Positions 20,712-32,296 are shown, counted from the first letter of the stretch. The stretch is DNA of 64,000 bases from Aquibium sp. ELW1220 (GCF_030398385.1 NZ_JAOAOQ010000010.1:62001-126000), one strand, 5' to 3'. Notes: generated from the letters alone by a model not told the origin. Translations and numbers: made by a program.

Positions 20712-21185
20712 ATGCGAAACAATGCAGGCCGGACGGAAGAGCGACTGATCGACATCGTCAATGGCTGGATCGCGCGGGAGGCGCCGCTCCTGCCGATTCT
20801 CAACGAGGTGCAGGCGAGCTTCGGCCACATGCCGGAGAACGCCGCCGAGGTGATCGGCCGCGCGCTGAACCTGTCGCGTGCCGAGGTGCACGGCGTCATC
20901 TCCTTCTATCACGACTTCCGCAAGGAACCGGCCGGACGCCACGTGCTGAAGATCTGCCGCGCGGAAGCCTGCCAGGCCGTCGGCGGCCGCGAGATGGCCG
21001 ACCATTTCAAGCGCCTGCTCGGGCTCGACTGGCACGAGACCGCAGCCGACGGATCGGTGACGCTGGAGCCGGTCTACTGCCTGGGGCTGTGCGCCTGCGC
21101 GCCCGCCGTCATGCTGGACGGCGAGGTGATCGGTCGCGTCGACGCCGAGCGGGCGGAAGAGATCGTGCACGAGGTGCGGACATGA
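20712..21185 (+). CDS. fdsG: NAD-dependent formate dehydrogenase, gamma subunit FdsG
   Basis: 157 residues, homologous to NuoE of complex I. It carries one [2Fe-2S] cluster on Cys82, Cys87, Cys123 and Cys127 (C-x4-C and C-x3-C pairs). It passes electrons between the alpha subunit and the FMN/NAD site in FdsB. GGAGGAG lies 10 bp before the ATG. The stop overlaps the fdsB start (ATGA), so synthesis is coupled. First gene of the fds operon. Confidence 0.93.
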   Translation: MRNNAGRTEERLIDIVNGWIAREAPLLPILNEVQASFGHMPENAAEVIGRALNLSRAEVHGVISFYHDFRKEPAGRHVLKICRAEACQAVGGREMADHFKRLLGLDWHETAADGSVTLEPVYCLGLCACAPAVMLDGEVIGRVDAERAEEIVHEVRT

Positions 21186-22738
21186 GCGTCACGATCTGGG
21201 TTCCTGCCGATTCCGGCGCCAAGGCGGTCGGAGCCGACCGCGTCGCCCGGCGTATCGCCGAGGTGGCGGTCGCGCGTGGGCTCGACGTGACGGTGCGCCG
21301 CAACGGCTCGCGCGGCATGATGTGGCTGGAGCCGCTGGTCGAAGTCGAGACCGCCGAAGGCCGCATCGGCTACGGCCCGGTGAAGCCCGCCGATGTCGAG
21401 GGCCTGTTCGACGCGGGCCTGCCCGCGGGCGGCGCGCACGCGCTGTGCATCGGCCGGCCGGAGGGACATCCGTTCCTGGCGCGGCAGTCGCGGCTGACCT
21501 TCGAGCGCTGCGGCATCATCGATCCCGTCGACCTCGACGGCTACCGCGCCCATGGCGGGCTCTCAGGGCTGGAGCGGGCCGTCGCGATGCCTGCCGCCGA
21601 GATCGTGCGCGAAGTCACCGAGTCCGGCCTGCGCGGACGCGGCGGCGCGGGCTTCCCGACCGGGATCAAGTGGAAGACGGTGCTCGATGCCGAGGGCCCG
21701 CAGAAATACATCGTCTGCAATGCCGACGAGGGCGACAGCGGCACCTTCGCCGACCGGATGATCATGGAGGGCGATCCATTCGTCCTCATCGAGGGCATGG
21801 CGATCGCCGGCCTCGCCACCGGCGCGACGAAAGGCTACGTCTACCTTCGCTCCGAATATCCCGATGCGGCGCGCGTGATGAACCGGGCCATCGACGCTGC
21901 GCGGGCCGCCGGCGTGATCGGCCGCTCGGTGCTGGGCTCGGGCCATGCCTTCGACATGGAGATCAGGATCGGTGCCGGCGCCTATGTCTGCGGCGAGGAG
22001 ACGTCGCTCCTGAACAGCATGGAGGGCAAGCGCGCCGTGGTGCGCGCCAAGCCGCCTCTGCCGGCGCTGAAGGGCTTCCTCGGCCGCCCGACGGTGGTCA
22101 ACAACGTGATCTCTCTCGCCTCGGTGCCGGTGATCATGGCGAAGGGTGCAGCGCACTACCGCGACTTCGGCATGGGCCGCTCGCGCGGCACGATCCCGAT
22201 CCAGATCGCCGGCAACGTGCGCCATGGTGGCCTGTTCGAGACGGCCTTCGGCCTGACGCTGGGCGAGATCGTCGAGGAGATCGGCGGCGGGACGCTGACG
22301 GGCCGGCCGGTGAAGGCCGTACAGGTCGGCGGGCCGCTCGGCGCCTATTTCCCGCCGTCGCTGTTTTCCACGCCGTTCGACTACGAGTCGTTTGCAGCGA
22401 AGGACGGTCTCGTCGGCCATGCCGGCGTCGTTGTCTTCGACGACACGGCCGACATGCTGGAGCAGGCGCGCTTCGCCTTCGAGTTCTGCGCGGTCGAATC
22501 CTGCGGCAAGTGCACGCCCTGCCGCATCGGCGCGGTGCGCGGCACCGAGACCATCGACCGCATCGCCAGGGGCATCGAGCCGGAGAAGAACCGCGCCGTC
22601 GTGGCCGACCTCTGCCAGACGATGAAGTTCGGCTCGCTCTGCGCGCTCGGCGGCTTCACGCCCTATCCGGTGATGAGCGCCATGACGCATTTCGCCGCGG
22701 ATTTCGCGCCGCGTCCGGTGCGGGAGGCGGCGGAGTGA
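21182..22738 (+). CDS. fdsB: NAD-dependent formate dehydrogenase, beta subunit FdsB
   Basis: 518 residues, homologous to NuoF with an N-terminal thioredoxin-like extension of about 130 residues. FMN and NAD sites: GRGGAGFPTGIKWK and YVCGEETSLLNSMEGKR. The [4Fe-4S] ligands are in SCGKCTPCRIG plus a later Cys (SLCALGGFTP). This subunit reduces NAD+ with electrons from formate. ATG at 21182 overlaps the fdsG stop; its own stop overlaps the next GTG. The protein is soluble (no membrane segments). Confidence 0.94.
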   Translation: MSVTIWVPADSGAKAVGADRVARRIAEVAVARGLDVTVRRNGSRGMMWLEPLVEVETAEGRIGYGPVKPADVEGLFDAGLPAGGAHALCIGRPEGHPFLARQSRLTFERCGIIDPVDLDGYRAHGGLSGLERAVAMPAAEIVREVTESGLRGRGGAGFPTGIKWKTVLDAEGPQKYIVCNADEGDSGTFADRMIMEGDPFVLIEGMAIAGLATGATKGYVYLRSEYPDAARVMNRAIDAARAAGVIGRSVLGSGHAFDMEIRIGAGAYVCGEETSLLNSMEGKRAVVRAKPPLPALKGFLGRPTVVNNVISLASVPVIMAKGAAHYRDFGMGRSRGTIPIQIAGNVRHGGLFETAFGLTLGEIVEEIGGGTLTGRPVKAVQVGGPLGAYFPPSLFSTPFDYESFAAKDGLVGHAGVVVFDDTADMLEQARFAFEFCAVESCGKCTPCRIGAVRGTETIDRIARGIEPEKNRAVVADLCQTMKFGSLCALGGFTPYPVMSAMTHFAADFAPRPVREAAE

Positions 22739-22947
22739 GCACCGACAAGGTCAAGGGACCGGCCTCCTACTTCCCGTCGATCGAGAAGACCTACGGTCAG
22801 CCGATCGCGCACTGGAAGACGCTGATCGACGGTCAGGCCGGGAAGAAGCACATGGAGATCGTGGCCTGGCTGAAGGCCCAGCACGGCCTCGGCCACGGCC
22901 ATGCGAACGCGCTGGTGGCGCATACGCTGGCTGAGGCGGGACGGTGA
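22735..22947 (+). CDS. DUF4287-domain small protein embedded in the fds operon
   Basis: 70 residues, GTG start overlapping the fdsB stop (GTGA). The sequence SYFPSIEKTYGQPIAHW followed by KHMEIVAWLKAQHGLGHGHANALVAHTL is the DUF4287 signature, rich in His. DUF4287 proteins have no established role. This gene is not one of the known fdsGBACD subunits, yet it is translationally coupled to fdsB and lies between fdsB and fdsA, so a role with formate dehydrogenase is possible. Coding is certain from the family match; function is unknown. Confidence 0.85.
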   Translation: MSTDKVKGPASYFPSIEKTYGQPIAHWKTLIDGQAGKKHMEIVAWLKAQHGLGHGHANALVAHTLAEAGR

Positions 22948-22956
22948 CACTTGACG

Positions 22957-23116
22957 GCGCCCCCCTCTGTCCTGCCGGACATCTCCCCCACGAGGGGGGA
23001 GATCGGCTGTCGCGTCTGGTCGTTCCAATCGCCGACGTTGCAAGACGAGCGGCAAGTTCGAAGCTGCCGATCTCCCCCCGTGTGGGGGAGATGTCCGGCA
23101 GGACAGAGGGGGGCGC
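22957..23116. repeat. RIME-like inverted-repeat element within the fds operon
   Basis: Two arms of about 52 bases (22957-23008 and 23065-23116) are reverse complements with only about two mismatches near the middle of the arm. They begin GCGCCCCCCTCTGTCC and end GGACAGAGGGGGGCGC. Each arm is itself partly palindromic (ATCTCCCCC..GGGGGAGAT). The CCTGCCGGACATCTCCCCC core is the kind seen in rhizobial intergenic mosaic elements. It fills the gap between the DUF4287 gene and fdsA and would form a large cruciform or mRNA hairpin. Family name is from memory. Confidence 0.8.
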
Positions 23117-23158
23117 GAAGGAACGCGGCCCCTCAAATCACTTCAAGGGAGCCTTCTG

Positions 23159-26038
23159 ATGTCGCTCGTCCATGAAATCGACTACGGCACGCCCGCTTCA
23201 AAGTCGGAGCGGATGGTGACGCTGACCGTCGACGGGTTCGAGGTATCGGTGCCGGAGGGCACGTCGATCATGCGCGCGGCGATGGAGGCCGAGATCAGCG
23301 TGCCGAAGCTCTGCGCGACGGACATGGTCGACGCCTTCGGCTCCTGCCGGCTCTGCCTCGTCGAGATCGAGGGCAGGGCGGGGACGCCCGCCTCCTGCAC
23401 GACGCCGGTGGCGCCGGGCATGGTCGTCCACACCCAGACCTCCCGCCTGAAGCAGATCCGCAAGGGCGTGATGGAACTCTACATCTCCGACCATCCGCTC
23501 GACTGCCTGACCTGCGCGGCCAATGGCGACTGCGAGCTGCAGGACATGGCGGGCGTGGTCGGCCTGCGCGACGTGCGCTACGGAAGCGAGGTCGACAACC
23601 ACTTCAAGGCCCGCGACGGCGTCGATGCGTTCAACGCGCGCTGGATGCCGAAGGACGAATCCAACCCCTACTTCACCTACGATCCGGCCAAGTGCATCGT
23701 CTGCTCGCGCTGCGTGCGGGCCTGCGAGGAGGTGCAGGGCACCTTTGCTCTGACGATCGAGGGCAGGGGCTTCGACAGCCGCGTCTCGCCCGGCGCGCAT
23801 GAGAGCTTCCTCGGTTCCGAATGCGTCTCCTGCGGCGCCTGCGTGCAGGCCTGCCCGACGGCGACGCTGCGCGAGAAGTCGGTCATCGAGATCGGCCAGC
23901 CGGACCGCTCGGTCGTGACGACCTGCGCCTATTGCGGCGTCGGCTGCTCGTTCAAGGCCGAGATGCGCGGCGACGAGCTGGTGCGGATGGTGCCCTACAA
24001 GGACGGCAAGGCCAACCGCGGCCATTCCTGCGTCAAGGGCCGCTTCGCCTATGGCTACGCCTCGCACCGCGACCGCATCCTCAACCCGATGATCCGCGAC
24101 ACGATCGACGAGCCGTGGCGCGAGGTGTCCTGGCAGGAAGCGCTGACCTTCGCGGCCGGGCGCATGCGCGGTATTCAGAAGAAGTACGGCAAGGAATCGA
24201 TCGGCGTCATCACCTCGTCGCGCTGCACCAACGAGGAGACCTATCTCGTCCAGAAGCTGGCGCGCGGCGTGTTCGGCAACAACAACACCGACACCTGCGC
24301 CCGCGTCTGCCACTCGCCGACCGGCTACGGCCTCGGCCAGACCTTCGGCACCTCGGCCGGCACGCAGGATTTCGATTCCGTCGAGGATACCGACGTCGTC
24401 ATCGTCATCGGCGCCAACCCGACCGACGGGCACCCGGTCTTCGCCTCGCGGCTGAAGAAGCGGCTGCGCCAGGGCGCCGAGCTGATCGTCATCGATCCGC
24501 GCCGCATCGACCTCGTCCGCTCGCCGCACATCCAGGCGGCGCACCATCTGCCGCTCAGGCCGGGCACCAACGTCGCCGTCGTCACCGCACTGGCGCATGT
24601 CATCGTCACCGAGGGCCTGTTCGACGAGGCCTTCATTCGCGAGCGCTGCGACTGGGACGAGTTCCAGGACTATGCCGAGTTCGTGTCCGACCCGATCCAC
24701 AGCCCCGAGGCGGTCGAACTCCTGACGGGCGTCGACCCCGAGGAACTGCGCGCGGCGGCCCGGCTCTACGCCACCGGCGGCAACGGCGCGATCTATTACG
24801 GCCTCGGCGTCACCGAGCACAGCCAGGGCTCGACCACCGTCATCGGCATCGCCAACCTCGCCATGCTGACCGGCAACATCGGCCGGCGCGGCGTCGGGGT
24901 GAACCCGCTGCGCGGCCAGAACAACGTGCAGGGCTCCTGCGACATGGGCTCGTTCCCGCACGAGCTGCCGGGCTATCGCCACGTCAAGAACGCTGACGTG
25001 CGCCAGATCTTCGAGGATCTCTGGGGCGTGGAGATTTCCGAGGAACCGGGCCTGCGCATCCCCAACATGCTGGACGCGGCGGTCGACGGCACCTTCAAGG
25101 GCCTCTACTGCCAGGGCGAGGACATCCTGCAGTCCGACCCCGACACCAAGCACGTGTCGGCCGGCCTCGCCGCGATGGAATGCGTCATCGTCCACGACCT
25201 GTTCCTGAACGAAACGGCCAACTACGCCCACGTCTTCCTGCCGGGCTCGACCTTCCTGGAGAAGGACGGGACCTTCACCAATGCCGAGCGACGCATCAAC
25301 CGCGTGCGCAAGGTGATGGCGCCGAGGAACGGCTATGCCGACTGGGAGATCACCCAGATGCTGGCCAACGCCATGGGCGGCAACTGGAGCTACGCGCATC
25401 CCTCGGAGATCATGGCCGAGATCGCCATGACCACGCCGTCCTTCGCCAACGTCACCTACGAGCTGCTGGAGGAAAAGGGCTCGGTGCAGTGGCCCTGCAA
25501 CGACCGGACGCCGGACGGCTCGCCGATCATGCATGTCGACGGGTTCGTGCGCGGCAAGGGCCGCTTCATCCGCACCGACTACGTGGCGACAGATGAAAAG
25601 ACCGGCCCGCGCTTCCCGCTGCTGCTCACCACCGGGCGCATCCTCAGCCAGTACAATGTCGGCGCGCAGACGCGACGCACCGCCAATGTCGTCTGGCACG
25701 ACGAGGACGTGCTGGAGATCCACCCGCACGACGCCGAAAACCGTGGCATCAAGGAGGGCGACTGGGTGAAGCTCGCCAGCCGCTCGGGCGAGACCGGTCT
25801 GCGGGCGAAGATCACCGATCGCGTGTCGCCGGGCGTCGTCTACACGACCTTCCACCATCCCACCACGCAGGCCAACGTCATCACCACCGACTTTTCGGAC
25901 TGGGCGACCAACTGTCCCGAATACAAGGTGACCGCCGTGCAGGTCTCGCCGTCGAACGGCCCGACCGACTGGCAGATGGAGTATGCCGAGCAGGCTCGGC
26001 AGTCGCGGCGGGTGGCCGTGCCCGAACCGGCCGAATGA
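23159..26038 (+). CDS. fdsA: NAD-dependent formate dehydrogenase, alpha subunit FdsA
   Basis: 959 residues, catalytic molybdenum subunit. Clusters by ligands: [2Fe-2S] C52, C63, C66, C80; His112/C116/C119/C125; ferredoxin-like C179/182/185/189 and C222/225/228/232; [4Fe-4S] of the molybdopterin domain C256/259/263/291. The bis-MGD domain follows, with Cys384-His385 (ARVCHSP) as the expected Mo ligand and active-site His. Oxidises formate to CO2. ATG at 23159 has aaggga upstream. The stop overlaps fdhD. It is separated from fdsB by the DUF4287 gene and the repeat. Confidence 0.95.
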   Translation: MSLVHEIDYGTPASKSERMVTLTVDGFEVSVPEGTSIMRAAMEAEISVPKLCATDMVDAFGSCRLCLVEIEGRAGTPASCTTPVAPGMVVHTQTSRLKQIRKGVMELYISDHPLDCLTCAANGDCELQDMAGVVGLRDVRYGSEVDNHFKARDGVDAFNARWMPKDESNPYFTYDPAKCIVCSRCVRACEEVQGTFALTIEGRGFDSRVSPGAHESFLGSECVSCGACVQACPTATLREKSVIEIGQPDRSVVTTCAYCGVGCSFKAEMRGDELVRMVPYKDGKANRGHSCVKGRFAYGYASHRDRILNPMIRDTIDEPWREVSWQEALTFAAGRMRGIQKKYGKESIGVITSSRCTNEETYLVQKLARGVFGNNNTDTCARVCHSPTGYGLGQTFGTSAGTQDFDSVEDTDVVIVIGANPTDGHPVFASRLKKRLRQGAELIVIDPRRIDLVRSPHIQAAHHLPLRPGTNVAVVTALAHVIVTEGLFDEAFIRERCDWDEFQDYAEFVSDPIHSPEAVELLTGVDPEELRAAARLYATGGNGAIYYGLGVTEHSQGSTTVIGIANLAMLTGNIGRRGVGVNPLRGQNNVQGSCDMGSFPHELPGYRHVKNADVRQIFEDLWGVEISEEPGLRIPNMLDAAVDGTFKGLYCQGEDILQSDPDTKHVSAGLAAMECVIVHDLFLNETANYAHVFLPGSTFLEKDGTFTNAERRINRVRKVMAPRNGYADWEITQMLANAMGGNWSYAHPSEIMAEIAMTTPSFANVTYELLEEKGSVQWPCNDRTPDGSPIMHVDGFVRGKGRFIRTDYVATDEKTGPRFPLLLTTGRILSQYNVGAQTRRTANVVWHDEDVLEIHPHDAENRGIKEGDWVKLASRSGETGLRAKITDRVSPGVVYTTFHHPTTQANVITTDFSDWATNCPEYKVTAVQVSPSNGPTDWQMEYAEQARQSRRVAVPEPAE

Positions 26039-26865
26039 GCGTGGCGGCGTTTCCGTCCCGGCGGCTTGTTGATCGCGTCGCGCGCCGCGACGGCGCGCGT
26101 GTGGAAGACCGCCGGGCGGTTCCCGAGGAAACGCCGGTCGCCTTTTCCTATGGCGGCTCGACCCATGCCGTCATGATGGCGACGCCGGACGACCTCGTGG
26201 ACTTTGCCCATGGCTTCAGCCTGACGGAAGGCATCATCGGCTCGGCCGGCGGGATCGACAGCGTGGACGTCGTCGAGGCGGGACCGGGGATCGATTTGCA
26301 GATCAGCCTGGCGGGCGAAGCGGGGGCGGCGCTCACCGCGCGTCGCCGGCATCTCGCGGGACCTGTGGGCTGCGGGCTCTGCGGCATCGAGAGCATCGAG
26401 CAGGCCCTGCGCGAGCCGCGGCCGGTCGCCGATCCCGGCATCCGGATCGTTGCGGCGACCGTGTCGGCGGCAGTGGCGGCGCTCGAAGGAGAGCAGCCGC
26501 TCAATCGTGCCACGCGCGCCGTGCACGCCGCCGGCTTCTATGATTTCGACAAGGGCATGGTCGCCGTGCGCGAGGACGTCGGCCGTCACAACGCGCTGGA
26601 CAAGCTTGCAGGCGCGCTGTTGCGGTCGGGCGCCAACCCGGCGCGTGGCGCGGTGGTGGTGACCAGCCGCATCTCGGTCGAGATGGTGCAGAAGACCGCA
26701 GCGATCGGCTGTTCGTTCCTTTTCGCCGTTTCGGCGCCGACCGCTCTGGCGGTACGCACGGCCGAGAAAGCCGGCATCACCCTGGTGGCGGTGGTGCGCG
26801 GGCCCGAATTCGAAGTCTTCACCCATGCCGACCGCATTGCCGGAGGGATCGCCGATGTCGCCTGA
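26035..26865 (+). CDS. fdhD: Formate dehydrogenase sulfurtransferase FdhD (FdsC)
   Basis: 276 residues. FdhD carries sulfur from the cysteine desulfurase to the molybdenum cofactor of formate dehydrogenase, which is needed for activity. The paired cysteines are Cys113 and Cys116 in GPVGCGLCGIES, matching the loop cysteines of E. coli FdhD. DVGRHNALDKL and TSRISVEMVQK are further family motifs. The start overlaps the fdsA stop (ATGA) and the end overlaps fdsD by 11 bp. Confidence 0.94.
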   Translation: MSVAAFPSRRLVDRVARRDGARVEDRRAVPEETPVAFSYGGSTHAVMMATPDDLVDFAHGFSLTEGIIGSAGGIDSVDVVEAGPGIDLQISLAGEAGAALTARRRHLAGPVGCGLCGIESIEQALREPRPVADPGIRIVAATVSAAVAALEGEQPLNRATRAVHAAGFYDFDKGMVAVREDVGRHNALDKLAGALLRSGANPARGAVVVTSRISVEMVQKTAAIGCSFLFAVSAPTALAVRTAEKAGITLVAVVRGPEFEVFTHADRIAGGIADVA

Positions 26866-27085
26866 CAAGCTCGTCTACATGGCCAACCAGATCGCCACCT
26901 TCTTCCAGACGCGCAAGCACGAGGAAGCGGTCGCTGGCATCGCGGAGCACATCAACAATTTCTGGGAACCCCGCATGCGGGCACAGTTTTTCGCGATCGT
27001 GGATGCGGGTGGCGAAGGGCTGAAGCCGCTGGTTGTGGAGGCGGCTGCTCGAATCAGGCGGCCGAAAACGGCGGCAGCGGTCTGA
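26855..27085 (+). CDS. fdsD: NAD-dependent formate dehydrogenase, delta subunit FdsD
   Basis: 76 residues. Small non-metal subunit of the soluble enzyme. MSPDKLVYMANQIATFFQ, HINNFWEPRMRAQ and LKPLVVEAA are the family features. Start at 26855 has GGAGGGA 6 bp upstream; in-frame codons further upstream lie inside fdhD. Last gene of the operon; 222 bp separate it from the ATPase gene. Confidence 0.92.
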   Translation: MSPDKLVYMANQIATFFQTRKHEEAVAGIAEHINNFWEPRMRAQFFAIVDAGGEGLKPLVVEAAARIRRPKTAAAV

Positions 27086-27307
27086 CCGGCGTTCGCGGTC
27101 CGGGCGGGCCTTCGCGACATCGGGAATCCGGGCACACCGGGCACTTCCGTGCCGGTGTCTGAACCGCTTTCGCACGACACGTCCAGGTCGCTGCAAACTG
27201 ACGCGGATCAAAGCGCGCTCTCCGGTTGTGCTCCATCAACGTCGTTGCGGCGGCGGGCGACTTCATGTCCGCTGGTGCGGTGACAGGAAACGAATACCGG
27301 AGACGAC

Positions 27308-30043
<2,736 letters not shown>

Positions 30044-30160
30044 GCGTGATCGGCCGACGGGGCCGCGGAGCGGTGGCGGCGAAAAGATGCGGTCGCGATG
30101 GAACCTGAAGGCTTCGCGGCACTTCGGCGAGAGACTGGTCAACATCGAGGAGCCTTCGCC

Positions 30161-30277
30161 ATGCTGCCTGCCGTCGTGGTCCTTTCGATCGGAGAAGACG
30201 TCGTCGGACTCGGCCTGATCGCCGTCGCCGCCCTGGCCGCGTTCCGCTGGTCGGGCACATTCGGCGAGGAAGGCTAG
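30161..30277 (+). CDS. Possible 38-residue membrane peptide
   Basis: 38 codons: a single hydrophobic segment (VVGLGLIAVAALAAFRW) with a short charged tail (SGTFGEEG). gaggag lies 8 bp before the ATG, and it begins 117 bp after the ATPase gene on the same strand. It may be a small membrane partner of the pump or chance; there is no family match. It stops 3' of, and slightly overlaps, the convergent gene end at 30274. Confidence 0.35.
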   Translation: MLPAVVVLSIGEDVVGLGLIAVAALAAFRWSGTFGEEG

Positions 30278-30558
30278 GCGGAAGCCGGGGCGGGCGGAGG
30301 CGTTATCGCACGGCGCACATCGGCCTCGGTGACCTCGGCAACCGGCATCGGGATGCGAAAGCTGGTGAAGTTGAAGCCGGGTTTCATCACGCCGATCACC
30401 GTCTCGATGTCGGGACATCCGGCCTCCCGGCAGGCCACCTGCGAGACCGAGACCGGAACGTCATCCGACAGCGCCAGCGCCGCGCGCGCCCAGCGTTTGA
30501 TCGGGGCGGTGTCCAGGCGTGGCCTCGGCGCCAGCGGATTGAAGAAGAAGCGGCTCAT
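30274..30558 (-). CDS. Conserved hypothetical protein
   Basis: 94 residues starting MSRFFFNPLAPRPRLDTAPI; soluble, with two Cys in VACREAGCPDIETVIGV and a Pro/Ala tail. The residue pattern looks like a real folded domain, not a shadow, and ggaga stands upstream of the ATG. 18 further in-frame codons upstream are not needed. I do not recognise the family with certainty and give no function. It is convergent with the small frame after the ATPase. Confidence 0.6.
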   Translation of the reverse strand: MSRFFFNPLAPRPRLDTAPIKRWARAALALSDDVPVSVSQVACREAGCPDIETVIGVMKPGFNFTSFRIPMPVAEVTEADVRRAITPPPAPASA

Positions 30559-30896
30559 CTGAAGGCAGTCTCCGGGTGGAGAAAAAGACGGTGCCGGTCG
30601 GGTCGGCGACATGTAATGTTATAACGATATGGTGTTTCTATCACGCCGCCGGCGGCGGTCAAGCGTTGCGCGGCGACGGGCCGGTGCTGGTTCCCGGTTC
30701 CCCTGGACGTCGAACCTGGCCCGCCCGGCTGTCTGCGCGCCTTAAGCCTTCCTTGTCGGAGCCGACGCTATCAAGACGGGGATGCACGCATTCGCGCGCG
30801 CGGCACGCATTCGCGCGCGCGGGATGACGAATGAGGCGGAACTGATGCTTGGTGCGGATGGACGTCGGGACGCGGGCCGGGCGGGGCAGGGCGGAG
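30559..30896. other. Gap with short tandem repeat
   Basis: 338 bp between the divergent 94-residue protein gene and the YqaA-like gene, so it holds two promoters. An AT-richer patch (tgtaatgttataacgatatgg, near 30610-30631, in parts resembling a -10 region) lies near the minus-strand gene. A 19-bp unit GCACGCATTCGCGCGCGCG is repeated twice in tandem at 30784-30821. No convincing gene. Confidence 0.5.
30784..30821. repeat. Two tandem copies of a 19-bp unit
   Basis: GCACGCATTCGCGCGCGCG occurs twice head to tail without a gap. The alternating CG run could adopt Z-form or slip during replication. It lies 75 bp upstream of the YqaA-like gene. Confidence 0.85.
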
Positions 30897-31334
30897 ATGG
30901 GTGATCTCGCCGTCTATGCCGGCCTCTTCGCCGTCGCCTTCGTCGCGGCGACCATCCTGCCGGCGCAGTCCGAGGCAGCACTCGTCGGGCTGATTATCGC
31001 CGACGCGCAGCCGGTGCTGCTGCTGATTGCTGCGGCGAGCCTTGGCAACACGCTGGGAGCGGTCGTCAACTGGGCGCTCGGACGCGGTGTCGAGCGCTTC
31101 AGCGACCGGCGCTGGTTTCCGGTAAGCCGCGCCCAGCTCGACCGGGCGACCGGCTGGTACCATCGCTGGGGGCGGTGGAGCCTGCTCTTGAGCTGGGCTC
31201 CGATCGTCGGCGACGCGCTGACGGTGGCGGCGGGGGTGCTGCGCGAGCCGTTCTGGAGCTTTCTCGTGCTGGTCGCAGTCGCCAAGACCGGGCGTTATCT
31301 GGTGCTCGCCGCCGCGACACTCGGGTTCGTCTGA
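30897..31334 (+). CDS. YqaA-like (DedA/SNARE-associated family) membrane protein
   Basis: 145 residues with four hydrophobic segments. MGDLAVYAGLFAVAFVAATILPAQSE is the YqaA N-terminus; the loop GNTLGAVVNWALGRG and RWFPVSRAQLDRATGWYHRWGRWSLLLSWAPIVGD carry the small DedA-like motif with Gly/Arg. The family is linked to membrane lipid or proton-dependent transport, but YqaA itself is not well characterised. Start 30897 follows a purine run; an upstream in-frame ATG at 30849 would add 16 charged residues not typical of the family. Confidence 0.8.
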   Translation: MGDLAVYAGLFAVAFVAATILPAQSEAALVGLIIADAQPVLLLIAAASLGNTLGAVVNWALGRGVERFSDRRWFPVSRAQLDRATGWYHRWGRWSLLLSWAPIVGDALTVAAGVLREPFWSFLVLVAVAKTGRYLVLAAATLGFV

Positions 31335-31345
31335 ACCGGAACGCC

Positions 31346-32296
31346 TCAGGCGCCCCAGACCACGGCCTGCTCGTGCCGCTTGATGAGATGGCGCAGCGTG
31401 TCGAAGCTCCGGCCGACATGGCCGGCGAAGGCCTCCACCGCTGGCGCGCGCGGCGCGTCGGCGAGCCTGAGCAGGCCAAGCGCGCGTTCGGGATGCGGCA
31501 GGCCGATCGGCAGGGCGGTGATCGCCTTCTCCTTGCGAAACGCGAAGACCACGCCGTGCGGCAGCACGGTCAGCGCGTCGGTGCCCTTCAGGTAGGTCAT
31601 GGCGCTGGTGAGCGAGCCGCCCGAGTAGCGCACCTTGATCTCGGTCGCGCCCAACGACAGGAGCAGGCTGCGCAGGTCGGCGAGCAGCGGGCTGCCGGGT
31701 GGCGGAGCGATCCACGGATAATCGAGCAGGTCCGGCGCCTTGAGCTTGCGCTTCAGCAGCAGCGGATGGGTCGAGCGGCAGGCGACTACGTTGCGGCCGG
31801 GCAGGATCTCCTGGAAGCGGAGCCCGGACCCCTCGTCGAGAATGTCGACCGGGCAGACCGCAAGGTCGAGCCGGCCCGCCAGCAGGCCGGCCTGGAGTTC
31901 GGGGAGATAGCCGTAGCTCTGGTCGATGCGCACGTCGGGAAACTGGTTCTGGAACTCCGCGATCGTCCCCGAAATCAGCGCGTCCATGAAGAAGGGCGTG
32001 CCGCCGATGCGCACCAGCCCGCTCCTGCCGTGGTGGAAGCTCGTGACGAGGTCGGATGCCTTGCGAGAGGCGAGCAGCATGGCCTGCCCGTGCTCGGCCA
32101 GCGCACGGCCGAGCGGGGTGGGCTGCAGCGGGCGGCGTCCCCTGACGAAGAGCGGCTCGCCGAGACGCTTCTCCAGCATCGCCAGCGTGCGCGAGACCGC
32201 GGGCTGCGCCATGCCGAGCGAGGCGGCGCCCTCGGTCACGCCGCCGCTCTGGACGACGGCGGCGAGTTGCACCAGATGGCGTTCGTCGAGCTTCAT
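31346..32296 (-). CDS. LysR-type regulator of the aromatic-degradation operon
   Basis: 316 residues. Winged helix-turn-helix at about residues 5-65 (GGVTEGAASLGMAQPAVSRTLAMLEKRLG), then the effector-binding domain. It is divergent from the hydroxyquinol dioxygenase operon, the usual LysR arrangement, and most likely activates it in response to a pathway intermediate such as hydroxyquinol or its precursor. A palindrome covers its own start codon and -10 box, which indicates autorepression. Confidence 0.88.
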   Translation of the reverse strand: MKLDERHLVQLAAVVQSGGVTEGAASLGMAQPAVSRTLAMLEKRLGEPLFVRGRRPLQPTPLGRALAEHGQAMLLASRKASDLVTSFHHGRSGLVRIGGTPFFMDALISGTIAEFQNQFPDVRIDQSYGYLPELQAGLLAGRLDLAVCPVDILDEGSGLRFQEILPGRNVVACRSTHPLLLKRKLKAPDLLDYPWIAPPPGSPLLADLRSLLLSLGATEIKVRYSGGSLTSAMTYLKGTDALTVLPHGVVFAFRKEKAITALPIGLPHPERALGLLRLADAPRAPAVEAFAGHVGRSFDTLRHLIKRHEQAVVWGA

